Positions 35,410 through 43,975 of a stretch of 64,000 nt of DNA are shown piece after piece. A model generated the notes under the pieces. It made no database searches, had not been told where the DNA came from, and saw only the letters and a program-made list of their open reading frames with translations. How positions within the stretch are numbered: position 1 is the stretch's first letter; the number at the start of each line of letters is the position of its first letter. The translations under genes were made by a program, and so were the position numbers. The stretch comes from Hyphomicrobiales bacterium (GTDB lineage: Bacteria; Pseudomonadota; Alphaproteobacteria; Rhizobiales; Rhizobiaceae): contig UCJD01000023.1 in assembly GCA_900472605.1 (NCBI GenBank), positions 124,001-188,000 on the forward strand. Direction: 5' to 3'.

Positions 35410-36063
35410 TCAACCGCGCGGTTCGGCTCCGGCCCGGGGCGCCAGAAAACCCTGCTCGACGGCGAGCGCGATCAGCCGTTCGGTAAGGTCTCCGAGCGTA
35501 TCGGAGGCGATCGCGATCGGTGCCATGCGCCTGACGACGTCGGGCTCGGTCACGCCGGCCGTATGCCAGGTACCACCGTCGGTGAAGAAATTATGGAGCA
35601 GCGGCTGGAAGCGGTCCATGGCGTTGGCAAAGCGCGCGTCGCTGGTGCGCTTCTCCTCGAATTCGTCCCAGAGCGCACGGAACTCGATGGCCTGATCGGC
35701 GGGAAGCAAGGCGAAGATGCGGTCTGCGGCGCGCAGTTCGCGTTCGGCCTGGCTGGTGCGGGCGACGGCGTCATAGGCGAAGGTGTCGCCGGCATCGATT
35801 TCGACGATGTCGTGGATCAGCAGCATCTTCAGCACGCGCAGCAGATCGATCGGTTCGCTCGAATGCTCGGCGAGCACTGCGGCCATGAGCGCCAGCTGCC
35901 AGGTGTGCTCGGCGTCTGTTTCGACGCGCGAGCGATCAAGCAGCGTCGTGCGGCGCAGGATCGTCTTCAGCTTCTCGACCTCGAGAATGAAGGCCAGCTG
36001 CTCCATCAGGCGACGATTGCCGAGAAAGCCTTCCAGATGGTCGGCGGTGATCTTTTCGGACAT
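35410..36063 (-). CDS. HD-domain phosphohydrolase (HDDC2/YfbR-like)
   Basis: A 217-residue metal-dependent hydrolase. The metal-binding residues are in ETDAEHTWQLALMAA and LLIHDIVEIDAGDTFAYD. The closest groups, HDDC2 and YfbR, are 5'-deoxynucleotidases. The 15-base gap before the aminotransferase stop suggests co-transcription with that upstream gene. Substrate not predictable with certainty. Confidence 0.85.
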   Translation of the reverse strand: MSEKITADHLEGFLGNRRLMEQLAFILEVEKLKTILRRTTLLDRSRVETDAEHTWQLALMAAVLAEHSSEPIDLLRVLKMLLIHDIVEIDAGDTFAYDAVARTSQAERELRAADRIFALLPADQAIEFRALWDEFEEKRTSDARFANAMDRFQPLLHNFFTDGGTWHTAGVTEPDVVRRMAPIAIASDTLGDLTERLIALAVEQGFLAPRAGAEPRG

Positions 36064-36078
36064 TTGAATGCTGCCGGT

Positions 36079-37245
36079 TCAGAGCTTCAGGATATAGTCG
36101 CAGAGCCTGTCGGCCGCGGTCTGGATCTGGGCGGGATCGCGCAGGAAGCAGGCGCGCAGGAAGAGCTCGCCGCCGGAGCCGAAGGCGGTTCCGGGCGCCA
36201 GACCGACGCCGGTCTTGTCGACTATATCGATCGCCGCCTTGCGGCTGTCGGTAACGCCGTCGATCTTCAGGAAGGCATAGAGCGCGCCATCGGGCTTCAG
36301 CGTCTGCACCCGGTTGGTTGCAACCAGCGCGTCGCAGAGGATATCGCGCGAGCGCCTGGCCTTGTCGATATTGGCCTGGACGAAAGCGTCGCCTTGGTTC
36401 AAGGCGGCGACCGCGCCCCGCTGCATGAACTGGGCGACGCCCGAGGTCGAATACTGGATCAGGTTCTCAAGCACCTGCCCCGTCTCCGGCGGCGCCACGA
36501 TCCAGCCGACGCGCCAGCCGGTCATGGACCAGTTCTTCGAGAAGGAATTGACGAACATGACCTTGTCGCCCGGCTCCATCACATCGAGGAACGACGCCGC
36601 GCGGTCGCCGGGGAAGTAGTAGCGGGCGTAAATCTCGTCCGCCATGATCCACAGGCCATGCTTGCGGGCGAGACCGAGAATGGCGGCCAGATCCTCGCGT
36701 GTCGCGGTCCAGCCGGTCGGGTTGGAGGGCGTGTTGATGAAGAGCGCCTTCGTCTTCGGGGTGATCGCGGCGGCGATGCGGTCGAGGTCGACGGCCCATT
36801 TTCCGCCTTCGAATTCCAGCTGCACATCAACCGAGCGGGCGCCGGCGATCTCGAGTGCGGCGGCGATATTCGGCCAGGCGGGCGTGAGATAGACCAACTC
36901 GTCGCCGGGCGAAGTCATCGCCTGGACGGCGATCTGGATCGCCTGCATGCCGGAGCCGGTGACGAAGAAATGCTCGACGGGCAGATTGATGCCGAAGTGG
37001 CGGGCGTAATAATCGGAGAGTGCCTGGCGCAGTTCGGGAATGCCGCGCTGGTAGGTGTAGAAAGTCTCACCCGCGGACAGCGCCGTCATGGCCGCCTGAT
37101 TGACGAAGTCGGGGGTGGGAAGATCGCCTTCGCCGACCCAAAGCGGCAACAGGCCATCGCGGCCACGGGCATAATTGACGACTTCGACGATCCCGCTTTC
37201 AGGCGCCTGGATGGCGCGCGGGCTGAGGCTATTGACGATCGACAT
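36079..37245 (-). CDS. Class I pyridoxal-phosphate aminotransferase
   Basis: A 388-residue fold-type I enzyme. The PLP lysine is in VNSFSKNWSMTGWRVGW, with NTPSNPTGW and IMADEIYARYYF of the cofactor pocket upstream. Substrate likely an amino acid of the aspartate/aromatic group, but cannot be set by sequence. Followed by the HD protein on the same strand. Confidence 0.9.
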   Translation of the reverse strand: MSIVNSLSPRAIQAPESGIVEVVNYARGRDGLLPLWVGEGDLPTPDFVNQAAMTALSAGETFYTYQRGIPELRQALSDYYARHFGINLPVEHFFVTGSGMQAIQIAVQAMTSPGDELVYLTPAWPNIAAALEIAGARSVDVQLEFEGGKWAVDLDRIAAAITPKTKALFINTPSNPTGWTATREDLAAILGLARKHGLWIMADEIYARYYFPGDRAASFLDVMEPGDKVMFVNSFSKNWSMTGWRVGWIVAPPETGQVLENLIQYSTSGVAQFMQRGAVAALNQGDAFVQANIDKARRSRDILCDALVATNRVQTLKPDGALYAFLKIDGVTDSRKAAIDIVDKTGVGLAPGTAFGSGGELFLRACFLRDPAQIQTAADRLCDYILKL

Positions 37246-37368
37246 GCATCACTCCGGTTTTCGCCTACATAAAACAAATGCGCGGGCGAATCCCATGACA
37301 ATCGGTGATGGCCGATCGATTTCCGTTATGGGTGAGCCCCGCCTCTTGCAGCAGGGCTCGTCAACCCA

Positions 37369-37806
37369 TCAGACCGTCGGGCGCTTGGCCAAGAGGTCGC
37401 GGATTTCGGTGAGAAGGGCGACGTCGGCCGGCGGCGGCGGTGCGTCTTCCGGAGCAACCTTCTTCTGGCGCTCGACCTGCTTCTGCAGCGTGTTCACGCC
37501 CTTGACCATCAGGAAGATGATCCAGGCGAGGATCAGGAAATTGATGAGAACGGTGATGAAGCTGCCGTAGGCGAGCACGGCGCCCTGTGCGCGGGCGGCG
37601 GCCAGCGTCGGCGCATTGACGTTGGACGAAAGGCCGATGAAGTAGTTCGAGAAATCGAAGCCGCCGAAGATGGCGCCGACGATCGGCATGATGACGTCGT
37701 CGACCAACGATTTGACGATGCCGCCGAACGCACCACCGATGATGACACCGACGGCAAGGTCCATGACGTTGCCGCGAGCAATAAACGCTTTGAACTCATT
37801 GAGCAT
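37369..37806 (-). CDS. mscL: Large-conductance mechanosensitive channel
   Basis: A 145-residue protein with the MscL pattern: [20 protein letters not shown], first helix with [22 protein letters not shown], a periplasmic loop, second helix ([21 protein letters not shown]) and a charged C-terminal helix. It opens on osmotic downshock. The gap to the next gene is AT-rich and holds a 12-base direct repeat. Confidence 0.97.
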   Translation of the reverse strand: MLNEFKAFIARGNVMDLAVGVIIGGAFGGIVKSLVDDVIMPIVGAIFGGFDFSNYFIGLSSNVNAPTLAAARAQGAVLAYGSFITVLINFLILAWIIFLMVKGVNTLQKQVERQKKVAPEDAPPPPADVALLTEIRDLLAKRPTV

Positions 37807-37873
37807 GCGATCTGTCTCCCTCTGATGCAGTTTGATGGCAGGCTGTTGTTTTTATTAGCTACATCTTCGATGA

Positions 37874-37907
37874 AATTATTCAATTACAAATTACGAATTA
37901 TTCAATT
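37874..37907. repeat. Direct repeat in the mscL upstream region
   Basis: AATTATTCAATT occurs at 37874-37885 and again at 37896-37907, 22 bases apart (two helical turns). The repeats lie in an AT-rich stretch between the divergent mscL and the hybrid kinase gene, a plausible site for cooperative binding of a regulator. Confidence 0.5.
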
Positions 37908-38019
37908 GCTCCAGCCGTCTTTGACTTAAGACCTAGACGGCGGCAATTTTCAAAGGCCCCGATTTGCCGTAGGCTTCGAGCTCCGGGAGGACCGGCGCAG
38001 GGCCGCCGGCGGAGGAGAA

Positions 38020-41000
38020 ATGCTGCCAGGCTGGGTGATACTCGCATCGGCGTTCGGCTACCTGTTACTGCTGTTTGCCGTGGCAAGCCATGGCGACCGG
38101 CAGCGCAGGCGCTTCGGCACGCCCGACAGCGGACGGCCCGTCGTCTATGCGCTCAGTCTCGCGATCTACTGCACCTCATGGACCTATTTCGGCGGCGTCG
38201 GCCTCGCCTCGCAGCGCGGGCTGGAATTCACCGGTATCTATATCGGCCCGATCCTGGTCTTTACGCTGGGGATGCCTGTGCTGCGGCGGATCATCGATCT
38301 TGCCAAGACGGAGAAACTCACCTCCGTCGCAGACTTCATCTCGGCGCGCTATGGCAAGAACTCGGCGGTGGGAACGATCGTGGCGCTGATCTCGCTCGTT
38401 GGCGCCATCCCCTATATCGCGCTGCAGCTGAAATCGGTGTCGAGCACCGTGACGGCGATGCTCAATCCCTCCGACTACGGGATCGGCAGCGGCAACCTCT
38501 ACTTCCTCGACCTGCCGCTTTTGGTGACGCTGGTGCTCGCCTGCTTCGCGATCATGTTCGGCACCCGCCACACGGATGCGACCGAGCATCAGGACGGGTT
38601 GATCCTCGCGGTCGCGATGGAATCGGTGGTCAAGCTGGTCGCTGGGCTGACGGCCGGTGTGTGCGTCGTCTGGTTCCTGTTCGACGGGCCGGCCGATCTG
38701 TGGCGTAAGGCGTCGGAAAACGAGCTGGTCCTGTCGGCGCTGCATTACCAAACGCCGATCAGCCGCTGGCTGACACTGACCGTGCTTTCGGCGTTTGCGA
38801 TCATCATGCTGCCGCGGCAGTTTCATGTGACCGTGGTCGAGAACCGGACAGCGAAGGAGTTGCGGCTGGCGGGGTTCCTGTTTCCGCTCTACCTCGTCGC
38901 CATCAATCTCTTCGTGCTGCCGATGGCGATCGCCGGCTTGCTGACCTTCGGCGGCAGCGGCAATGCCGATCTCTACATGCTGTCGCTGCCGATCGTCGGG
39001 CAGATGCCCGTGATGTCGCTGATCACCTTCATCGGCGGCTTTTCGGCGGCAACGGCGATGGTGATCGTCGCCTCGGTGGCGCTGTCGATCATGGTCTCCA
39101 ACGACATCGTCATGCCGATCTTCCTGCGCCGCCGGCTGGCCGGGCGCGGCGGCCAGCGCGACGATTTCGCCAAGACGCTGCTCAACATCCGCCGCAGCGC
39201 CATCTTCGCCGTGCTGCTGCTCGGCTATGCCTATTACCGCTCTACGGACAGCACCACGGGCTTGGCATCGATCGGCCTGCTGTCGTTCGCGGCGATCGCG
39301 CAGATGGCGCCGTCGCTGCTGGGCGGACTGATCTGGCGGCGGGCCAATGCGCGCGGCGCGATCCTCGGCCTCTCCTCCGGCTTCGTGATCTGGATCTACC
39401 TGCTCTTCCTTCCCTCGCTCGGCGGGCCGGACTATTCGGCGGTGGCCAGCGCGGTGCTTGGTTTCGTGTTTCCGGGCACCACCATGTTCACCGAGAATGC
39501 CGATCCGCTGGTCAACGCCACGGTGATGAGCCTGCTGGTCAACACCGGTGTCTTCGTGATCGGTTCGATGACGCGCAATGCGCGGCCGCTCGAACGCATC
39601 CAGGCCGGCATCTTCGTCAAGCGGCAATCGCGCTCGCAGTTCGCCACGCGCGGCTGGAAAACGCGGATCAGCGTCGGCGATCTGAAGGCGACGATATCGC
39701 GCTATCTCGGCGAAGAGCGGATGGAGCGATCGTTCCAGACCTACCAGCAGAACTCCGGTCGCAGAATAGAAGACGACCAGCCGGCCGACATGGCGCTGAT
39801 CCACTTCACCGAGCAACTGCTCGGCAGCGCCATCGGCTCGTCTTCGGCGCGGCTGGTGCTGTCGCTGATCCTGCAGAAGGTGGAGGATGCCTCGGCCGAT
39901 ACCGCCTGGCTGCTCGACCAGGCGAGCGAGGCGTTGCAATATAACCAGGACATGCTGCAGACGGCGCTGTCGCAGATGGACCAGGGGATTGCCGTGTTCG
40001 ACAGTTCCAACCACCTGACCATCTGGAACCGGCGCTTCCGGCAGCTGCTGGATCTGCCGGAGACATCGGGACAGGTCGGGTTTCCGCTTTCGGATATCGT
40101 CGCCATCCTCAGCCAGCGCGGCGACATCCCCGTCTCCGAAGTCAGCCAGACGGTCCGGCATTTCCTGACGCTGGACAAGCCTTTCGCGCTGGTGCTGGGG
40201 CGGGGCGAGCGCATCATCGAGGTGCGCTCCAACGCGATGCCAGACAAGGGAATCGTCGCGACCTTCACCGACATCACCCAGCGGGTGGCCGCCGACCGGG
40301 CGCTGAAGCAGGCCAACGAAACGCTGGAGCAACGGGTGGCGGAGCGCACGGCGGAGCTCACCCGCGTCAATCACGAGCTCGGCGAAGCGCGTGCGGCGGC
40401 CGACGAGGCGAACCTTGGGAAGACGCGCTTCTTCGCCGCTGCCGGACACGACATCCTGCAGCCGCTCAACGCCGCCAGGCTCTATTCCTCGGCGCTGGTC
40501 GAGCGGATGGGGCAATCGGAAAGCAGCGCGATCGTGCGCAACATCGATTCGGCACTGGAATCGGTGGAAAGCATTCTGGGCGCGGTGCTCGACATTTCCA
40601 GGCTCGACACCGGAGCGATGCGCCCTCGCCTCGCCTCGGTTCCGCTTGCCGACCTGCTGGAGCGGATCCAGACCGACTTCGCGCCGATCGCGCGCGAGAA
40701 GAGGCTGAAGCTGGTCGTCATGCCGACGTCGCTGCGCGTGCGATCCGACCCCAATCTGCTGCGCCGGCTGGTGCAGAACCTGGTGTCGAACGCGATCAAG
40801 TACACGCTGACGGGCAAGGTGCTGGTGGGTGCGCGCCGGCGCGGCAACCAGGTGGTCATCCAGGTGATGGATTCGGGCATCGGCATCCCGCCATCGAAAT
40901 TCCGCACGGTGTTCAAGGAGTTCGCGCGGCTGGACGAAGGCGCCAAGACGGCTTCGGGTCTCGGGCTTGGGCTATCGATCGTCGATCGTATCGCGCGCGT

Positions 41001-41523
41001 GCTCAGCCATCCCGTGGAGCTGCATTCGACGCATGGCAAAGGAACCGATTTCCGTATTGTCATGCCGCGCGATATTTCGTCGGTGGCCGAGGCGGCGGTC
41101 GCGACTGCGCCAGCCGAACGCTCGGCGCAGAACCTCAAGGGACTGAAGGTGCTCTGCATCGACAACGAGCCGCACATCCTCGAAGGCATGCAATTGCTGC
41201 TGAGCGGCTGGGGCTGCGTGGTGCAATCGGCGGATTCGCTTTTAGGTGTCGCGGCGCTCGACGCGCTAGAGGGGGCGCCCGATCTCGTCATCGCCGACTA
41301 CCATCTCGGCGACGGCACCGGTGTGGCCGCGATCCTCTCCATCCGCGAGCGCTTCGCCACCTATGTTCCCGGTCTCGTCATCACTGCCGACCGGACGCTG
41401 GAGGTGCGCGCCGACGCCGAGCGGCACGGGATCGGCATCCAGCACAAGCCGGTGCGTCCGGCGGCATTGCGCGCCTACATCACCCAGATATCGGCGCAGA
41501 AGCGGGCCGCGGCGGCCGAGTAG
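38020..41523 (+). CDS. Hybrid histidine kinase with sodium/solute-symporter sensor
   Basis: A 1167-residue protein. Residues 1-500 form about 13 helices of a sodium:solute symporter (SSS) module (TSWTYFGGVGLASQRGLEFT), as in CbrA-type and NahK-like kinases. A PAS domain follows (FDSSNHLTIWNRRFRQLL), then a coiled coil, the kinase core with His810 in AAGHDILQPLNAARL and ATP boxes (NLVSNAIKY, DSGIGIPPSK, GLGLGLSIVDR), and a C-terminal receiver with Asp1093 in LVIADYHLGDGTG. It may sense a transported nutrient. GGAGGAG lies right before ATG 38020. Its last 44 bases overlap the convergent TetR gene. Confidence 0.93.
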   Translation: MLPGWVILASAFGYLLLLFAVASHGDRQRRRFGTPDSGRPVVYALSLAIYCTSWTYFGGVGLASQRGLEFTGIYIGPILVFTLGMPVLRRIIDLAKTEKLTSVADFISARYGKNSAVGTIVALISLVGAIPYIALQLKSVSSTVTAMLNPSDYGIGSGNLYFLDLPLLVTLVLACFAIMFGTRHTDATEHQDGLILAVAMESVVKLVAGLTAGVCVVWFLFDGPADLWRKASENELVLSALHYQTPISRWLTLTVLSAFAIIMLPRQFHVTVVENRTAKELRLAGFLFPLYLVAINLFVLPMAIAGLLTFGGSGNADLYMLSLPIVGQMPVMSLITFIGGFSAATAMVIVASVALSIMVSNDIVMPIFLRRRLAGRGGQRDDFAKTLLNIRRSAIFAVLLLGYAYYRSTDSTTGLASIGLLSFAAIAQMAPSLLGGLIWRRANARGAILGLSSGFVIWIYLLFLPSLGGPDYSAVASAVLGFVFPGTTMFTENADPLVNATVMSLLVNTGVFVIGSMTRNARPLERIQAGIFVKRQSRSQFATRGWKTRISVGDLKATISRYLGEERMERSFQTYQQNSGRRIEDDQPADMALIHFTEQLLGSAIGSSSARLVLSLILQKVEDASADTAWLLDQASEALQYNQDMLQTALSQMDQGIAVFDSSNHLTIWNRRFRQLLDLPETSGQVGFPLSDIVAILSQRGDIPVSEVSQTVRHFLTLDKPFALVLGRGERIIEVRSNAMPDKGIVATFTDITQRVAADRALKQANETLEQRVAERTAELTRVNHELGEARAAADEANLGKTRFFAAAGHDILQPLNAARLYSSALVERMGQSESSAIVRNIDSALESVESILGAVLDISRLDTGAMRPRLASVPLADLLERIQTDFAPIAREKRLKLVVMPTSLRVRSDPNLLRRLVQNLVSNAIKYTLTGKVLVGARRRGNQVVIQVMDSGIGIPPSKFRTVFKEFARLDEGAKTASGLGLGLSIVDRIARVLSHPVELHSTHGKGTDFRIVMPRDISSVAEAAVATAPAERSAQNLKGLKVLCIDNEPHILEGMQLLLSGWGCVVQSADSLLGVAALDALEGAPDLVIADYHLGDGTGVAAILSIRERFATYVPGLVITADRTLEVRADAERHGIGIQHKPVRPAALRAYITQISAQKRAAAAE

Positions 41524-42076
41524 ACGCGGCCGCCAGAACGTTCGTCACAAGGTCGCGCACACGCTCGATCGAGGGCATCTCGCCGAAGAGAATGCGGTAG
41601 ATGATGGGGGCGACGACGCCATCCATCACCGCATCGATATCTGGAAAATATTCGCCGCGATCGCGCGCGCGGTCGGCGATCAGCGCGATTTGCTCGCGGG
41701 TGAAGGCATCGCACTTGCAGGCATTGGCGTTATCCTGAGCCGCCAGCACGTCGCGCATCATGTCGCGGCCGATGCCCGACGACATCTCCTCGCAATATTG
41801 CTCCGTCCACACCTCCAGATCGCCTCGGGCGCTGCCGGTGTCGATCGGCAGCATGTCGGGGCGAAGGCGCTCGACAGCGACATCGGCCAGCAGTTCCTGC
41901 AACTCGCCCCAGCGGCGGTAGATGGTCGATGGCGTGACGCCGGCCTCGGCCGCGATGAGCGGGATGGTGACGTCGGCGCGGTCCATGCTCTTCAGAAGCG
42001 ACTGGACGGCGTTGTGCACGGAGGCCTGGACGCGGGCGCTGCGCCCGCCCGGGCGGAGATTTTCTTTTGCTGGCAT
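41480..42076 (-). CDS. TetR-family repressor
   Basis: A 198-residue protein with an N-terminal helix-turn-helix (VTIPLIAAEAGVTPSTIYRR) and a C-terminal ligand/dimer domain. The ATG at 42076 is chosen because the in-frame upstream start adds only a non-family leader. It is divergent from the MFS gene at 42208, the standard arrangement for a local repressor of an efflux pump. The gap holds a perfect palindrome (42133-42145). Its 3' end overlaps the hybrid kinase gene by 44 bases. Confidence 0.88.
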   Translation of the reverse strand: MPAKENLRPGGRSARVQASVHNAVQSLLKSMDRADVTIPLIAAEAGVTPSTIYRRWGELQELLADVAVERLRPDMLPIDTGSARGDLEVWTEQYCEEMSSGIGRDMMRDVLAAQDNANACKCDAFTREQIALIADRARDRGEYFPDIDAVMDGVVAPIIYRILFGEMPSIERVRDLVTNVLAAASTRPPRPASAPISG

Positions 42077-42132
42077 TGGCTGATGCAACCTCCCAAGCGC
42101 CATGGTTCAAAAACTTTGAGCGATCCATTAAC

Positions 42133-42145
42133 GCAAATTATTTGC
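42133..42145. promoter_or_regulatory. Palindromic operator candidate between tetR and MFS genes
   Basis: GCAAAT-T-ATTTGC, a perfect six-base inverted repeat around one central base, in the middle of the divergent gap. A TetR-type dimer would be expected to bind such a site. Confidence 0.5.
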
Positions 42146-42207
42146 TTTTAGCGCGCACCTACCCTACATCGGACTAACGCAACGACTTAGCTTTAAGGAG
42201 CTTATAT

Positions 42208-43407
42208 ATGCCCGCGCCCGGCAAATCCATAGAGACCAAGTCAAATCCCATTCGTTTTCACGCGGTCACGCTTGCCACCTTCTTCGGCGCCTCGGCGGCG
42301 CCCACGCCGCTTTACCGGATCTACCAGGAGAATTTCGCAGTCTCCCCCGTGCTGATCACCGTGATCTTCGCGGTCCATGCCTTCGCGCTGCTGTTTGCCC
42401 TGTTGATCGCCGGCTCGATCTCCGATCATCTCGGGCGCAAGCCGGTGATATTCTCGGCGCTGGTGCTTGAGATCATCGCCATGGCACTTTTTGCGGCCGC
42501 CAGCGGGCCGGCGTGGCTGATCGCGGCGCGGATCATGCAGGGTCTCGCGACCGGGATCGCCGGCGCTTCGATCGGCGCGGCACTCGTCGATGTCGACCGC
42601 GCCAAGGGGCAGCTGGTGAATTCGATCGCGCCGCTATCCGGAATGGCGATCGGCGCCTTCGCGACCAGCGCGCTGATCCAGTACGGGCCGTTTCCGCTGC
42701 ATCTCGTCTATGCGATCCTGCTCGTCGCCTTCGTCATCCAGGCCGGCGCGATCTGGGCGACCAGGGAGACAGGCTCCACACGGCCGGGCGCCTGGGCTTC
42801 ACTGAAGCCGCGCGTCGCCATCCCGCTGCAGGTGCGGCGGCCGCTGGCGCTCGTCACCCCGATCAACATCGCCAACTGGACACTTGGAGGCTTCTATCTC
42901 TCGCTCGTGCCGTCGCTGGTGGTGAACACGACAGGCAGCCATGCGCCGCTGACGGGCGGATCGGTGGTGACGGCGCTGATGGTCTCGGGGGCGGTCGCCG
43001 TCTATCTCAGGCGCGCCAAATCGGCCAACGGCAACCTCGCCTTCGGCACAATGGCCACCACGCTCGGCGTGGTCACCGTGGTTGCGGGCGTGCACCTTGC
43101 CAGCGTGCCGCTGCTGCTTGTCGGAACGTTGCTGACCGGTGTCGGCTTCGGCACGAACTTCCTGGGCGCGATGGGCACGATCATGCCGCTTGCCAAGCCC
43201 GACGAGCGCGCCGAACTGTTATCGGCCTTCTACATCCAGAGCTATCTGGCCTTCAGCTTGCCCGCCATTCTCGCAGGGTTCCTGGCAAAGTCGCTCGGCT
43301 ACCAGCTGACCACGGATATCTATGCGACGGCGATCATTCTCGTCACCTGGATCGGCTTTCTCGGCCTGCGGGCGGACCGCGCCAAGGCCGAGCGGATCGC
43401 CGCCTGA
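42208..43407 (+). CDS. MFS transporter
   Basis: A 399-residue, 12-helix major facilitator. The A-like motif GSISDHLGRKPVIFSAL follows helix 2, and IMQGLATGIAGASIGAALVD is the helix 4/5 signature. AAGGAG at 42195-42200 precedes ATG 42208. Divergent tetR suggests drug or metabolite efflux under local repression. Substrate unknown. Confidence 0.9.
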   Translation: MPAPGKSIETKSNPIRFHAVTLATFFGASAAPTPLYRIYQENFAVSPVLITVIFAVHAFALLFALLIAGSISDHLGRKPVIFSALVLEIIAMALFAAASGPAWLIAARIMQGLATGIAGASIGAALVDVDRAKGQLVNSIAPLSGMAIGAFATSALIQYGPFPLHLVYAILLVAFVIQAGAIWATRETGSTRPGAWASLKPRVAIPLQVRRPLALVTPINIANWTLGGFYLSLVPSLVVNTTGSHAPLTGGSVVTALMVSGAVAVYLRRAKSANGNLAFGTMATTLGVVTVVAGVHLASVPLLLVGTLLTGVGFGTNFLGAMGTIMPLAKPDERAELLSAFYIQSYLAFSLPAILAGFLAKSLGYQLTTDIYATAIILVTWIGFLGLRADRAKAERIAA

Positions 43408-43420
43408 GCCGAAAAGCGGG

Positions 43421-43451
43421 CAACAAAAAAGGCCGGGAGAACCCGACCTTT
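43421..43451. terminator. Bidirectional terminator between MFS and cspA
   Basis: Ten-base stem (43428-43437 with 43442-43451, one G-T pair) and a four-base loop. On the minus strand it is followed by TTTTTTGTT, a strong terminator for cspA; on the plus strand only by a short T-run. Confidence 0.75.
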
Positions 43452-43501
43452 CGTTCGTCTCGACGAACCGCATGGCGATTCGAAGACGATATTTGGAAGA
43501 C

Positions 43502-43711
43502 TTAAGCAGCCTGCAGACGGTCGGCAGACATCTTGCCCGAACGCTTGTCGGCAACGAGCTCGTAAGACAGCTTCTGGCCGTCCTTGAGTTCGCGCATGCC
43601 GGCGCGCTCAACAGCAGAGATGTGAACGAAAACGTCGGCCGAGCCGTCGTCCGGCTGAATGAAGCCGTAGCCCTTGGTTGCGTTGAACCACTTAACAGTA
43701 CCTGTGCTCAT
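43502..43711 (-). CDS. cspA: Cold-shock protein
   Basis: A 69-residue cold-shock domain protein. RNP1 (KGYGFIQP) and RNP2 (DVFVHISAV) are intact. It binds single-stranded nucleic acid and acts as an RNA chaperone. Start at ATG 43711 after AAGGA. The roughly 260-base gap upstream is compatible with a long leader, common for csp genes. Confidence 0.95.
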   Translation of the reverse strand: MSTGTVKWFNATKGYGFIQPDDGSADVFVHISAVERAGMRELKDGQKLSYELVADKRSGKMSADRLQAA

Positions 43712-43924
43712 GACGATATCCTTATAAATCGTACATAGATGGTGCACACCGAACAAAGCCAGCATGCGATGGAAACCGATTTTGGAGGAAGTTCGCGAGC
43801 AACAGCATGAGCGGCCGTAACAAAGTTCATCTAGCAAGATCGATGGCAGGCTTTTACGCGGTAATTGTGTCTCTGGCAAGGCAACTTTAGCGACCCAAGA
43901 TGGTCAAATCGCTCAATTCTGGAG

Positions 43925-43958
43925 GTGATCGGGAAGGCTGAAAAGCCGACCCGATCAC
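43925..43958 (-). terminator. Nested hairpin after fadJ
   Basis: A nine-base outer stem (43925-43933 with 43950-43958) encloses an inner GGCT-AGCC stem (GAAA in the plus strand). It lies 17 bases past the fadJ stop on the minus strand, with no T-run. It probably marks or protects the 3' end of the beta-oxidation mRNA. Confidence 0.5.
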
Positions 43959-43975
43959 GTTGATAAAAGCAGCTG

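Noticed and set aside
35176..37272. A 698-codon plus-strand frame across galE, HD and aminotransferase genes
   Set aside because: Antisense to three well-supported genes, with no motif of its own.
38176..40515. A 779-codon open frame antisense to the symporter-kinase
   Set aside because: Same GC shadow effect; no recognisable protein segment.
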